NCBI RefSeq assembly: GCF_034048115.1
Contig: NZ_CP139145.1
Span: 2,852,001 to 2,916,000, forward strand
Length of the DNA stretch: 64,000 nucleotides
Reading direction: 5' to 3'
Source of the DNA: Pseudarthrobacter sp. IC2-21
GTDB taxonomy: Bacteria; Actinomycetota; Actinomycetes; Actinomycetales; Micrococcaceae
Shown: piece by piece, positions 51,330 through 59,554 of the stretch
How the letters are laid out: every line of letters starts with the position of its first letter
Numbering within the stretch: position 1 is the stretch's first letter
The notes under the pieces: model-generated
Seen by the model: only the letters and a program-made list of their open reading frames with translations
Database searches by the model: none
Told to the model about the DNA's origin: nothing
Program-made: the position numbers and the translations under genes

Positions 51330-51536
51330 TCAGGCCCTTCGTTGGGCGAAAGTGGCTCGGGTCGCGTTATCGCCTCGCACTGCAATGTGGATCACTTCAT
51401 CACTGTCGTCATAGAGGCCGGCCCATGGGCTCGCTTCCAGATGGCAGGCGAGGGTGGGCCAACCGACCGTGTTTGCCGGGTTTGAGTTGGAAACCGAAGT
51501 GCTTCGGGCATCTTTGTGCGGGGTGTGAGTGAACAT
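51330..51536 (-). CDS. small hypothetical frame
   Basis: A 68-residue frame (ATG 51536, with GGAGAACCC just upstream). It begins MFTHTPHKDARSTSVSNSN, continues PANTVGWPTLACHLEASPW, and has DDSDEVIHIAVRGDN near the end. I do not recognise it. The ribosome site and non-shadow composition give weak support. It may be a remnant of a longer gene. Confidence 0.25.
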   Translation of the reverse strand: MFTHTPHKDARSTSVSNSNPANTVGWPTLACHLEASPWAGLYDDSDEVIHIAVRGDNATRATFAQRRA

Positions 51537-51663
51537 GGGTTCTCCGTCGGGGGCTGCCTGAGACTTATTTGGATGCTGCAAGAGATGCGGCTGCATGCAA
51601 CAGTCTTAATGCCATGTCCGGCTGTATCGGGCCCAGTCCGGATGAAACAGTGGCACTAGCGAT

Positions 51664-51704
51664 GTCGTCGATGGAAGGCGTGCTGAGCGCCTTCCATCGA
51701 CGAC
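51664..51704. terminator. perfect 17-bp hairpin
   Basis: GTCGTCGATGGAAGGCG (51664-51680) and CGCCTTCCATCGACGAC (51688-51704) are exact inverted copies with a 7-nt loop, TGCTGAG. It lies 80 bp past the SnoaL-like stop, so it may end that operon. No T run follows on the minus strand. Confidence 0.55.
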
Positions 51705-51784
51705 GCCAAGGGCCTGGTACTGCAACCAGTGCCCGGAACCTTCGATGTCCCCAATCCGGCCGTCGAACAGGATGGCTATTGGGC

Positions 51785-52156
51785 TTATCCGTAGTCTTCG
51801 TACTTGGTGACTTTGCCGTCGACAACTGTGAAGACTGTGGCGAGGTCAATCCGGATGCTCGCCCCGGCCGGGCCGAAGGGGGTGTCGACTTTGTTTGTTC
51901 CCGTGAGAGTGTGCTGCACAACGACGCGGTCACCGTCTGCGATCAGACCGGTCCGCTCAACGAGTGCCCGGTCGGGAATGAGGTCCGGTGTTCCTTTGTA
52001 CAGATTCATGGTGGCTTCGCGGCCCTCGGTAACGAATCCGCGGTTGTGGTGCGTGAGGTACACGTCCTCGGCCAGGAGGGATTCGAGCTGTGAGAAGTCG
52101 AAATCGTTGTAGGCCCGAATGTACTGCTCAACTACTTCGGTGGCTGATGTGGTCAT
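51785..52156 (-). CDS. SnoaL-like/NTF2-fold protein
   Basis: A 123-residue single-domain protein: VEQYIRAYNDFDFSQLESLLAEDVYLTHHNRGFVTEGREATMNLYKGTPDLIPDRALVERTGLIADGDRVVVQHTLTGT. This is the cone-shaped alpha+beta barrel used by SnoaL cyclases, ketosteroid isomerases, epoxide hydrolases and similar. The HHN near residue 36-38 could line the cavity. It follows the LLM monooxygenase by 47 bp on the same strand, so it may process the monooxygenase product or be a substrate chaperone. The reaction is not defined. Confidence 0.85.
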   Translation of the reverse strand: MTTSATEVVEQYIRAYNDFDFSQLESLLAEDVYLTHHNRGFVTEGREATMNLYKGTPDLIPDRALVERTGLIADGDRVVVQHTLTGTNKVDTPFGPAGASIRIDLATVFTVVDGKVTKYEDYG

Positions 52157-52203
52157 GATGTGCTCCAGTTTTGATTTGTATGTGGTTTGAACTGCTGGCC
52201 GTA

Positions 52204-53274
52204 CTAGGCGATGTCTTTGACCTTCGGCATGACTTCCTTGCCCAGCAGTTCCATGGAGTTGTTCCATACTTCAGGGGTGTCCATGTAGTCATAGCTGTAT
52301 GGCATGAGAACGCCGAAGCCGCCAACGCCTTCGTTGAATTCGTTGATCTTTGCCGTCACAGTCTCCACCGATCCCACAATCCAGACGTTGTCCGCCAGGT
52401 ACTCCAGGTCGATGTCCTGAGGATCCATTCCCGGGTGCTTGATCAGTCCGCCGAGGATTCCGAATCGCTTGTAGACCGGCAAGATGTACTCGGCCCATGC
52501 CTGGCCCATGCCGCCCTCAATGGCTGCCTTACGGGCCTCCTCGTCCGTCTCGCCGACGAAGACGTCGCGCACAACGTGGTGGATGGATCGGTGTGCATCC
52601 CTGCCGGCGCCCGCGGCAGCTTCGCTGTAGGTAGCCCAATGCTGCTTGAGAAAGTCATCTCCGGCGTAAACGGACAGCGGCATGAAGCCGCGTTCCCCGG
52701 CGAACTTGATGGAGGGGGACTTGGCGCTCAGTCCGGTGACTCCAATGTCAACTTTGCCTCCGTACGGCCGGACGTCACGATGGGGGTGGCTCGGATCGTT
52801 TTCCGCCACCGACGCGCTCCAGTACTTTCCTTTGTAGTTGAAGGGTTCTCCGGACCAGATCTTTTCCATGATTTCAAGAGACTCTAGTTCCATCTCGTGG
52901 TTCTTGGACATGTCGGTGATGCCGCGGATGGCTGCGTCATCCGGGTAGGCGCCTGCCCCGACACCGAGCACGTAACGGCCCTCGGTTACATGGGTCAAAA
53001 AGGAGACCTGCAGTGCCAGGCTTCCGGGCTGGTGGTAAGGCAGCAAATGCGCTCCGGGACCAAGACGGATCTCTTCGGTTTCCAGAGCGGCCGCTGCAAT
53101 GACGAGTTCAGGGTTGGGAATCGACTCCCACGCCTGCATGGCGTGCTCCCCGATCCAGTACTCGCTGAAGCCAGCCTGGTCGGCGGTCACTGCCTGGTCC
53201 ACGGCCCACTTGAACACCTCCTTGGGCGTTCGGGACGGTGGAACGAAGGGAGTCTGAAACATGGCGACCTGCAT
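52204..53274 (-). CDS. LLM-class flavin-dependent monooxygenase
   Basis: A 356-residue luciferase-family monooxygenase. The N-terminus QVAMFQTPFVPPSRTPKEVFKWAVDQAVTADQAGFSEYWIGEHAMQAWESIPNPELVIAAAALETEEIRLGPGAHLLPYHQPGSLALQVSFLTHVTEGRYVLGVGAGAYPDD follows the flavin-dependent monooxygenase pattern in order, with EH as putative active-site residues. It needs reduced FMN from a separate reductase; the flavin reductase at 53773 is divergent across a shared promoter region. Homologues hydroxylate or perform Baeyer-Villiger oxidation on terpenoids, alkanesulfonates and similar. AAGGAG sits 8 bp before ATG 53274. Confidence 0.93.
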   Translation of the reverse strand: MQVAMFQTPFVPPSRTPKEVFKWAVDQAVTADQAGFSEYWIGEHAMQAWESIPNPELVIAAAALETEEIRLGPGAHLLPYHQPGSLALQVSFLTHVTEGRYVLGVGAGAYPDDAAIRGITDMSKNHEMELESLEIMEKIWSGEPFNYKGKYWSASVAENDPSHPHRDVRPYGGKVDIGVTGLSAKSPSIKFAGERGFMPLSVYAGDDFLKQHWATYSEAAAGAGRDAHRSIHHVVRDVFVGETDEEARKAAIEGGMGQAWAEYILPVYKRFGILGGLIKHPGMDPQDIDLEYLADNVWIVGSVETVTAKINEFNEGVGGFGVLMPYSYDYMDTPEVWNNSMELLGKEVMPKVKDIA

Positions 53275-53772
53275 TTGAGCTCCTTTGAACGAATGAGTAA
53301 CTTGGACCAAATCTAACGACCGTCTGTTTTATTGTTGTGGCTTGGGCCACATGTGTCAAGGCGCCTGCCGCGGCCTGCTAGAGGTCTCTCCGCAGCATGC
53401 GCGACGCGGCATCCATGCGGTTGGCACGCTGCGGTAGGCGCCTGGTTCGCGACCCAAGGTGGGGCCTCGTGCCGTCCGTCGAGCTCACTTACCCATCGGG
53501 GCGGGGAGCCACACGGTCTGCACCGTTGAATTCCCGCTCCGAGCAGAAGCTCGACACTCCTGGCCCCGGAGGGCTGGCAGAATGGGGCATTGACTGTCAC
53601 GACCCGCGCCACATACACTAATCTTCCAACCGATTGTTTGGTGGAAGTCGAAACCTTGCCGGCGGTCGCAATAACCATCAGGTGAATCGGGCTATAAGGC
53701 CGCGACAGAATTCTTCATCTGAAACTGCCCCCTCTATATCAGGTTCAATCTCAGTCAAGGAGGACTAGAGTC
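53275..53772. other. divergent promoter region of the LLM and flavin reductase genes
   Basis: No gene is supported in these ~500 bp. It separates the divergent monooxygenase and reductase genes and contains one of the three shared operator-like sites at 53627-53642, about 130 bp upstream of the reductase start. Near the monooxygenase start is a weaker AAC-N8-GTT dyad (about 53,317-53,330). Confidence 0.5.
53627..53642 (-). promoter_or_regulatory. operator-like site C, before the flavin reductase gene
   Basis: On the minus strand this reads ACCAAACAATCGGTTG. It matches the other two sites at ACCAAAC and GGTTG. The surrounding bases extend the symmetry: CTTCC at the left end and GGAAG at the right. 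A TetR-type repressor target is likely. Confidence 0.6.
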
Positions 53773-54960
53773 ATGGAAAATTCAGTGGCAACGATCGACC
53801 CACTTCGGTTTCGATCGGTAATGGGCAATTATCCGACCGGAGTGACCTCAATTACTTCGCTCGATAGAGAAGGGCAACCCGTTGGGATGACAGTGGGAAC
53901 CTTCACCTCGGTGTCACTAGACCCACCGCTCGTGGCGTTCTTGCCGGACAAGAAGTCGACCACTTTTCCCAAGATCCGGGAGGCAGGGTACTTCTGCGCC
54001 AATATCCTTGGCGCGCACCAAGAGTCTGTTTGCCGGAGCCTCGCCCGAAAGGGTGCCGAGAAGTTCACATCTATAGATTGGGTGGAATCCGAGTTCCAGA
54101 CCCCGCGTATTCAGGGATCGATCGCCTGGATTGAGTGCGACATCGTAGAGGTCTACGAGGCAGGCGACCACTACATCGTAATCGGCGCGGTCAAGGAGCT
54201 TGATTCAGCCGATTCACGGCCCCCGCTGTTGTTCTTCCAGGGTGGCTACGGCCGATTTGCTTCCATCTCCCTCACAGCCCCCGCTGAAGCTGACCTTCTC
54301 CAGCCGCTACGACTGGTGGATCAGGCCCGGGAAGAGATGTCGACAATCGCTGAGGACCTCGGCGTAGAGTGCTTCACCTCGGCGGCGATCGGCACGCAAC
54401 TTGTCCTCTTGGGCAACGCGGTTGCTCGGTCGCTGGACGCTCCAAGCCACCAACGCCTTGGCCAGCGCATGCCCTTCAATGCTCCATTGGGATTGCCCAT
54501 TATCGCGTGGAGCGATGATGAACAGATCAAGGAATGGAGCGCCCGGAGCAACGGTAATTTTGACCAAGCCGGCATTCGAGAAATGACCCAACGGGTCCGT
54601 TCCCGTGGCTGGTCCGTGGTCTTGCGCAGCGACGAGCAAGTGCGATTCGAACGTGCGATCAACGACCTACCCCTCAAGGGTGCAACGCGCGAACAAACCG
54701 ATGAGCTCCTCGCGGCGGTGCAGGCACTGAACCTGGAAGGGTACGAACCGACCGACATTCGCGACGACGAAGAGTACCGGGTTCGATACATCAGTGCGCC
54801 CGTGTTCGGCGCCGACGGGGACGTGGTGCTTATGCTCAGCTTGTACCAGCTGCCCAACCGGCTGTCCGGTCGGGAAATCGCCCGCTATCGGGACCGCCTC
54901 GTCGAGGGCGCGCAAGCCGTTACTGCCAAGCTCAGTTCAGGTGCACCGGGTTTCGAATGA
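53773..54960 (+). CDS. flavin reductase fused to an IclR-type ligand-binding domain
   Basis: A 395-residue two-domain protein. Residues ~10-165 form the FMN-binding split barrel of flavin reductases: MGNYPTGVTSITSLDREGQPVGMTVGTFTSVSLDPPLVAFLPDKKSTTFPKIREAGYFCANIL. Residues ~175-390 match the effector domain of IclR regulators (RLVDQAREEMSTIAEDLGVECFTSAAIGTQLVLLGNA, RMPFNAPLGLPIIAWSDDEQIKEWSARS), without any HTH. This predicts a reductase whose activity responds to substrate, as in hydroxylase reductases with C-terminal regulator domains. It probably feeds FMNH2 to the divergent LLM monooxygenase. AAGGAGGA precedes the ATG. Confidence 0.9.
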   Translation: MENSVATIDPLRFRSVMGNYPTGVTSITSLDREGQPVGMTVGTFTSVSLDPPLVAFLPDKKSTTFPKIREAGYFCANILGAHQESVCRSLARKGAEKFTSIDWVESEFQTPRIQGSIAWIECDIVEVYEAGDHYIVIGAVKELDSADSRPPLLFFQGGYGRFASISLTAPAEADLLQPLRLVDQAREEMSTIAEDLGVECFTSAAIGTQLVLLGNAVARSLDAPSHQRLGQRMPFNAPLGLPIIAWSDDEQIKEWSARSNGNFDQAGIREMTQRVRSRGWSVVLRSDEQVRFERAINDLPLKGATREQTDELLAAVQALNLEGYEPTDIRDDEEYRVRYISAPVFGADGDVVLMLSLYQLPNRLSGREIARYRDRLVEGAQAVTAKLSSGAPGFE

Positions 54961-55278
54961 CGTCCTGGCGCGTGGTCTAGACACCTTGCGCACGGCACCG
55001 CGGGCACTGGACCCACGGCCCCAGTCACCATCTGTGGGCCGATGACCAGCAGCAGCCAGCCCCTCCCCAGCAGGGAGTTGATAGCGCTTACGCTGCCAAT
55101 CTGATGGCCTCCCCGCTGCCCGCCGCTCATAAGCGCAACTCGGGCTCGAAGCCCGACGTTCCCCTCTCTCAAGACGCATGCTTCCGATTCGGGTCCGGTC
55201 CGCGGTGTCTCCGAGTAAATGAATGAACGATGTACCCGGCGGGCAACTTGCACAGTCCGTAAGTACAAAGGTCCTCAT
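54961..55278. other. intergenic region without a supported gene
   Basis: About 318 bp between the flavin reductase and the SDR gene. Open frames on the minus strand here look like shadows. I see no hairpin or conserved site. It may hold a promoter for the SDR gene. Confidence 0.4.
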
Positions 55279-56238
55279 ATGGGAAAGAGACTCATGAAAA
55301 ACGATGTTCGACTCGACGGTCAGGTCGCTGTCGTCACAGGCGGCGCCCGCGGCCTGGGCCGTGCCTATGCCGACCTGCTCGCGGCACGAGGGGCACAAGT
55401 AGTTGTGAACAACCGGATACGTTTAGGGACTGAGAGCGAACGTCCGGTAGCAGAGATTGCGGCCGAAGCGATATGCCTCAAGGGTGGTTCCGCTGTGGCG
55501 AATACCGCTGACATCGGCACGCAAACCGGAGCCGCTTCGGTGATCGAGTCCGCGTTGGAAGCCTTTGGCAGGATCGATATTCTCATCAACAACGCCGGCA
55601 TCGTTCACTTCCAGCATTTCGAAAACTATCCCCTGGAGGAGTACCGCGAGATGCTCGCGATACAGTTCGAATCCACCTGGCATATCACTCAGGCCGCATG
55701 GCCCCACTTCTGCGACCAAAATTATGGCCGAGTGGTAAATACCGTATCGCGTGCCGCCTTCTTTGGTGACCCACAGGGTGCTGCATATGCGGCCAGCAAA
55801 GGGGGCGTATACGGTTTGACACGCGCTCTCGCGGTTGAAGGACAATCCCACGGCATCAAGGTCAACGCCATCTCCCCCACGGCGTGGACCCCGCTGTACT
55901 CGCGCGCCCCTGACGTTTCGCCGGAACGGCGGAAGATGCTCGAGGATGACTTCCAGCCTGACCGGGTTGCACCAGTGGTGGTCGCCTTGGCTCACCGTTC
56001 CGTACCCTTCACCGGTGAGGTCATCGGCGCAGCAGGAGGGCATGTCAGCCGCATTTACGTCACGCAAACCCGAGGGGTTCAACTGGACGCCTCCGTTTCA
56101 CCTGAGACGATCATCGAGAGCTTCCCTAAGATTTGGGACGAAACGGAGTCTGCTCCGATGGGGCTCGTCGTGGCCGACGCCCGAGGAAGCGGGACGCCAG
56201 TCACCGAAAATCCGTTCTCTTCTAAACCGATCATCTGA
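55279..56238 (+). CDS. MFE-type short-chain dehydrogenase (3-hydroxyacyl-CoA dehydrogenase-like)
   Basis: A 319-residue SDR. Cofactor motif VAVVTGGARGLGRAYADLLAARGAQVVVNNR; NNAGIVHFQHFENY; catalytic Ser in NTVSRAAFFGDPQGAAYAASKGGVYGLTRAL with YAASK. The extra ~70 C-terminal residues (GVQLDASVSPETIIESFPKIWDETESAPMGLV) resemble the dehydrogenase unit of peroxisomal multifunctional enzyme 2, which oxidises 3-hydroxyacyl-CoA. ATG 55279 has AAAGG at fair distance; ATG 55294 with GGAAAGAG is an alternative. It fits a beta-oxidation step next to the thiolase and acyl-CoA dehydrogenases encoded nearby. Confidence 0.87.
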   Translation: MGKRLMKNDVRLDGQVAVVTGGARGLGRAYADLLAARGAQVVVNNRIRLGTESERPVAEIAAEAICLKGGSAVANTADIGTQTGAASVIESALEAFGRIDILINNAGIVHFQHFENYPLEEYREMLAIQFESTWHITQAAWPHFCDQNYGRVVNTVSRAAFFGDPQGAAYAASKGGVYGLTRALAVEGQSHGIKVNAISPTAWTPLYSRAPDVSPERRKMLEDDFQPDRVAPVVVALAHRSVPFTGEVIGAAGGHVSRIYVTQTRGVQLDASVSPETIIESFPKIWDETESAPMGLVVADARGSGTPVTENPFSSKPII

Positions 56239-56497
56239 GTGCCTCACGTCCCTCCAACCGCCCCCGATACCCGCGACCACCACTGTGCCCCGGGGCTCTC
56301 CGCAGGGCCGCTCCACTGCTCCATCGACGCTGGACGCTCGACGCTCGACGCTGGACGCCGCATTCTGCAAGCGGATGGATGCGCCCGATATCAGACGTTC
56401 GTGCCCATCCCGCTCGCCCGCTCGACCTCTCTGACTCCGGCAGAGCCTGATCAGAAAATGTCACCGAATCCGACGTGCCGAAGGAAGGATCCCTATT
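56239..56497. other. short intergenic region with 7-bp tandem repeat
   Basis: No gene is seen. Five tandem 7-bp units (GACGCTG, GACGCTC, GACGCTC, GACGCTG, GACGCCG) lie at 56326-56360. A strong AAGGAAGGA ribosome site for the next gene lies at 56481-56489. Confidence 0.6.
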
Positions 56498-57232
56498 TTG
56501 GAGTGCTGCAGAATGGCGTTGCTTTCGCCGCGTGAAGGGTTGAGTCGGAACGAGTTCGAAGAGTATTGGCTGCGCCGGCATGGTCCGCTCGTAGCAAGGA
56601 CCCCAGGGTACGGCCGCTATCGCATTCACTATTCCCAGGATCATGTGCACGCACAGGGACCCTGGGGCGGGCCTTTCAGCTATGCGGGACTCGCCCAGGT
56701 CCTGGCTCCCGCAACGGCCGAAGTCCCGCCCAGCTTCTCGGAGACACCGCAGTTTCGCGACCGAATCCTGCCCGACGAACAAAAGTTCTTGAACAGGCAA
56801 ATCAGCGTGGCCTTCGCTGTTGATCAGGTTCAACTCACGCAAGGTCACGGAGCCCACAAGGTGGTCATGCTATCGGCTCCTGGTTCCGGCCTCGGTACGG
56901 AGGAGATCCGCTTTGAGTACCTGCAGCATTACCTGCCCGAAGCCGGCGGAAATCGGCTTTTGGCCGCCCAGGTGGCCGGCTGGACGGTCGGTTTCGTCAC
57001 CAGCCCGCTAGCCAGCATGGACGGGACCCAAACCAGCATCCTAGAATCCTTCATCTGTGTTGAAGAAGTCTGGTTTGCGACTCGCCAAGCGATGATGGCC
57101 TGGGGTTCGGAACTGACCTCGGGCCCTGCGTCCGTCGTTCGTCGTCGGATGTTTTCAGAGGAGGCCTCCTCATCGTTCGTATCTCGTGAGTACGTGTTCT
57201 TTCGCGACGGTAAGCCAACCGAAATAGCATGA
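56498..57232 (+). CDS. EthD-domain protein
   Basis: A 244-residue protein. TTG 56498 is favoured because AAGGAAGGA ends 8 bp upstream; an ATG lies 15 bp further. The N-terminal half has the EthD pattern: REGLSRNEFEEYWLRRHGPLVARTPGYGRYRIHYSQDHVH. The second half (~115-240: HKVVMLSAPGSGLGTEEIRFEYLQHYLPE...RREYVFF-like end) may be a second dimeric alpha/beta-barrel unit. EthD proteins assist ether and ring-cleaving oxygenase pathways. It follows the MFE-type SDR on the same strand. The activity is unknown. Confidence 0.8.
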   Translation: MECCRMALLSPREGLSRNEFEEYWLRRHGPLVARTPGYGRYRIHYSQDHVHAQGPWGGPFSYAGLAQVLAPATAEVPPSFSETPQFRDRILPDEQKFLNRQISVAFAVDQVQLTQGHGAHKVVMLSAPGSGLGTEEIRFEYLQHYLPEAGGNRLLAAQVAGWTVGFVTSPLASMDGTQTSILESFICVEEVWFATRQAMMAWGSELTSGPASVVRRRMFSEEASSSFVSREYVFFRDGKPTEIA

Positions 57233-57598
57233 GCAGATGTTGGCGGCCGTCGTCCGTTTGTTGCCGGCCTCTCCATGCATGGTCGTCTGCCCCGGTCTGC
57301 TGACGCCCGATCGAGGCATTTTTACCGCAGGGCCCGCAGCCTGCCTGTATAGTCAAAGAGCGGAGGAGTGCCTGCTGGAGCGGGTGGCTAATTTGAGCCC
57401 GACACTGCACACTGGGACCGCCAAAGGCCTGCGTGACAATCGGTGGGCGATTAATGAGCCGGAGTCTGGCATCGAAATGGCGTGGGATCCCGCAAGCGAC
57501 TTTGGTGACAAAGAGCCTATGATTCTGAGTCGACCGGCTCCTTCTTCGTTGTTCGGTCTCGAATGTAGAGCGCCAGGGCCCTGCCCTGGCACTACACG
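57233..57598. other. intergenic region downstream of the cytochrome-b-like gene
   Basis: No intact gene is seen in these 366 bp between convergent genes. Several long minus-strand frames overlap the neighbouring gene ends and look like shadows. A molybdopterin oxidoreductase gene, the usual partner of this cytochrome-b type, would be expected here but is absent. Confidence 0.5.
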
Positions 57599-58507
57599 CT
57601 ACCTGCTGACTTTGCCCGTGAGATTGGCAATGGGGCGAAGGATGAGCGGCCGCGAACCTACCCATGCAATCGCCATGATGACTACAGACGCGGCGAAGAG
57701 CCAAAAGCCAAGCCAGGACGACGCGGAGGACTCCGCAGCGTACATGTGATTGAGGTTTCGCAGCGCCCCTGTCGTAAGAACCAGGGCAACATGCACGATC
57801 ACAAAGCCGACGAAGAAGAACATGACTGGAAGGTGGACGGCCCGTGCAAGTTCGATTGGGTAGGCCCTGTTGAGCTTTTCCGTGCTCTTTGGCCACAGCG
57901 GGGACATCCGCACGCCTGTCAGGGCGGCGAGGGGGGCAGCCAGAAACACAATGGTGAAGTAGGCCAGCATTTGGAGACTGTTGTAGTTGACCCAGCCGTT
58001 CTCCGTGGGCCAGTCCAGGGAAAGGTACTGCAGCGCGGCCGACAGTGCGTTGGGAAACGCTTCCCAGCTGGTCGGCACCAGCCGGACCCAGTGGCCGCTG
58101 ACGGCCAAAAGTACAGAAAAGACCAGTCCGTTCAGCAGCCACAGGATGTCGACGGTGAGATGGAGCCAAAGGTCAAGCGAGATCTTCGTCGGCGGGTTCT
58201 TGGTCCGTATGAACCCCTTGTTGTTACGGGTCCAATAGGCAGGGGGGCGGGTGACCGTTCGCACGCGCCACCCGGACTTGATGATGAGGACAAGGAAGAA
58301 TGCGTTGAGGAAGTGCTGCCAATTTAGCCAGGCGGGGATCCCGACAGGCGATCCGGCCGGCAACGGTGTCTCGCCGGGATAAGTCCTGAGGAAGTCCTGG
58401 ACCGCGGGAAAGTCTCTTACGAGCCGCGCAACCAGCACGAGTGCGGCCAATGTGAGCACCGCGGCGGGGATGATCCAGACAAGAGGAAACCACTTGCTCT
58501 TCGTCAT
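57599..58507 (-). CDS. cytochrome b561-like membrane subunit
   Basis: A 302-residue integral membrane protein of the cytochrome b/b6 type found with molybdoenzymes such as thiosulfate or sulfite reductases. TM segments lie at ~6-26 (FPLVWIIPAAVLTLAALVLVARL), ~62-78, ~118-140, ~180-203, ~222-248 and ~265-290. Candidate heme ligands are His in LNWQHFLNAFFLVL, LWLHLTVDILW, VSGHWVRLV and VHLPVMFFFVGFVIVHVALVL. It follows etfA by 42 bp on the same strand. No catalytic partner gene is present, so it may instead pass electrons from EtfBA to the quinone pool, which is inference. ATG 58507 is the start. Confidence 0.75.
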   Translation of the reverse strand: MTKSKWFPLVWIIPAAVLTLAALVLVARLVRDFPAVQDFLRTYPGETPLPAGSPVGIPAWLNWQHFLNAFFLVLIIKSGWRVRTVTRPPAYWTRNNKGFIRTKNPPTKISLDLWLHLTVDILWLLNGLVFSVLLAVSGHWVRLVPTSWEAFPNALSAALQYLSLDWPTENGWVNYNSLQMLAYFTIVFLAAPLAALTGVRMSPLWPKSTEKLNRAYPIELARAVHLPVMFFFVGFVIVHVALVLTTGALRNLNHMYAAESSASSWLGFWLFAASVVIMAIAWVGSRPLILRPIANLTGKVSR

Positions 58508-58549
58508 TTGAGTGTCTTTCTTTACGGGCCAGAGCATGAGGCTGCCTGT

Positions 58550-59536
58550 CTAGACTTGTTGTCTCTGGCGTTCGCCGATTGCTTGAATAAGCTGGGGCAC
58601 GATCGTGAAGACATCCCCCACCACGCCGTAGTCGGCGATATCAAAGATCGGCGCATCCTGGTCCTTATCGACGGCGACAATGACTTTCGAGGTCTGCATC
58701 CCGGCCCGGTGCTGGATTGCGCCAGAGATCCCAAGTGCGATGTAGAGGTCGGGCGAAACAGTGATGCCCGTCTGTCCCACCTGTCGAGTCTGGGGTGCAT
58801 AGCCGGCATCAACGGCAGCGCGCGAGGAACCCACGGCTGCGCCAAGCGCGTCGGCCAGCTGTTCGACGAGGACGAAGTCATCCTTGGAGCCCAGGCCCTT
58901 ACCGCCGGAGACGACCTTTTTTGCAGTCCGAAGGTCGGGCCGACTTGAGGTCTCTCCCGTGGCGTGCACGTTGCCCAGCGCGGCAGCTCCGGCTGGATCA
59001 ACGCTCACGGATGCCGTTGTCACCTCCGGGGCCACAGCGGTCACAGCGGAGGCTTCGAAGGCGCCCGGGCGGACTGTGATGATCATCGGAGCGCCACCGT
59101 TTGCAGAGGCCTCCACAACGAAAGATCCTCCAAAGACCGAATGAGTCGTCGTGAAAGCGTTGTCGCTCTTCGTGATCGCAACGACATCGGCATTGACAGC
59201 AGCGCCGAGGCGAACCGCAGCCCGGCCAGCGATATCCTGACCGTCGTGAGTGTGTGAGAGCAGAATCGCTTGCGGGTCGAACTGGTGTGCCGCTTGCGTC
59301 AGGCCTTCAAGTTGGGGTGCGGTCAAGGCGGTGTGGGCGTGTTCATTTTCGGCAATGAAGACCTTCTCGGCTCCAAGGGCACCCAGCTTTGTTGCCACTG
59401 CCTCCCCGGCGCCTGGCGGTACGGTAGCCACTGCCACGGGAATTCCCCATTGGGCGGCCGCTGAAATCAGTGCTTGCGTGTCTCCGCGGACGTCCCCCGA
59501 GGGAGAGATGTCGGCCAGAATCAAAATGTGGGACAT
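58550..59536 (-). CDS. etfA: electron transfer flavoprotein alpha subunit
   Basis: A 328-residue ETF alpha subunit. The N-terminal domain is [28 protein letters not shown]. The C-terminal FAD domain has [103 protein letters not shown], including the FAD-binding Arg, Ser, Gln and His positions. It pairs with EtfB to accept electrons from acyl-CoA dehydrogenases. It follows etfB by 18 bp. A dedicated ETF copy on a catabolic island is notable. Confidence 0.95.
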   Translation of the reverse strand: MSHILILADISPSGDVRGDTQALISAAAQWGIPVAVATVPPGAGEAVATKLGALGAEKVFIAENEHAHTALTAPQLEGLTQAAHQFDPQAILLSHTHDGQDIAGRAAVRLGAAVNADVVAITKSDNAFTTTHSVFGGSFVVEASANGGAPMIITVRPGAFEASAVTAVAPEVTTASVSVDPAGAAALGNVHATGETSSRPDLRTAKKVVSGGKGLGSKDDFVLVEQLADALGAAVGSSRAAVDAGYAPQTRQVGQTGITVSPDLYIALGISGAIQHRAGMQTSKVIVAVDKDQDAPIFDIADYGVVGDVFTIVPQLIQAIGERQRQQV

Positions 59537-59554
59537 GGTGGTTCTCCTTAGGAC

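Noticed and set aside
51565..51933. Minus-strand frame overlapping the SnoaL-like gene, ending GPIQPDMALRLLHAAASLAASK
   Set aside because: The end looks protein-like, but most of the frame is antisense or shifted relative to the SnoaL gene and no family is recognisable. Too weak to annotate.
57051..58169. 372-codon minus-strand frame over the cytochrome-b gene and the EthD end
   Set aside because: Composition is Arg/His/Pro rich and it overlaps two well-supported genes; the real protein is in another frame.
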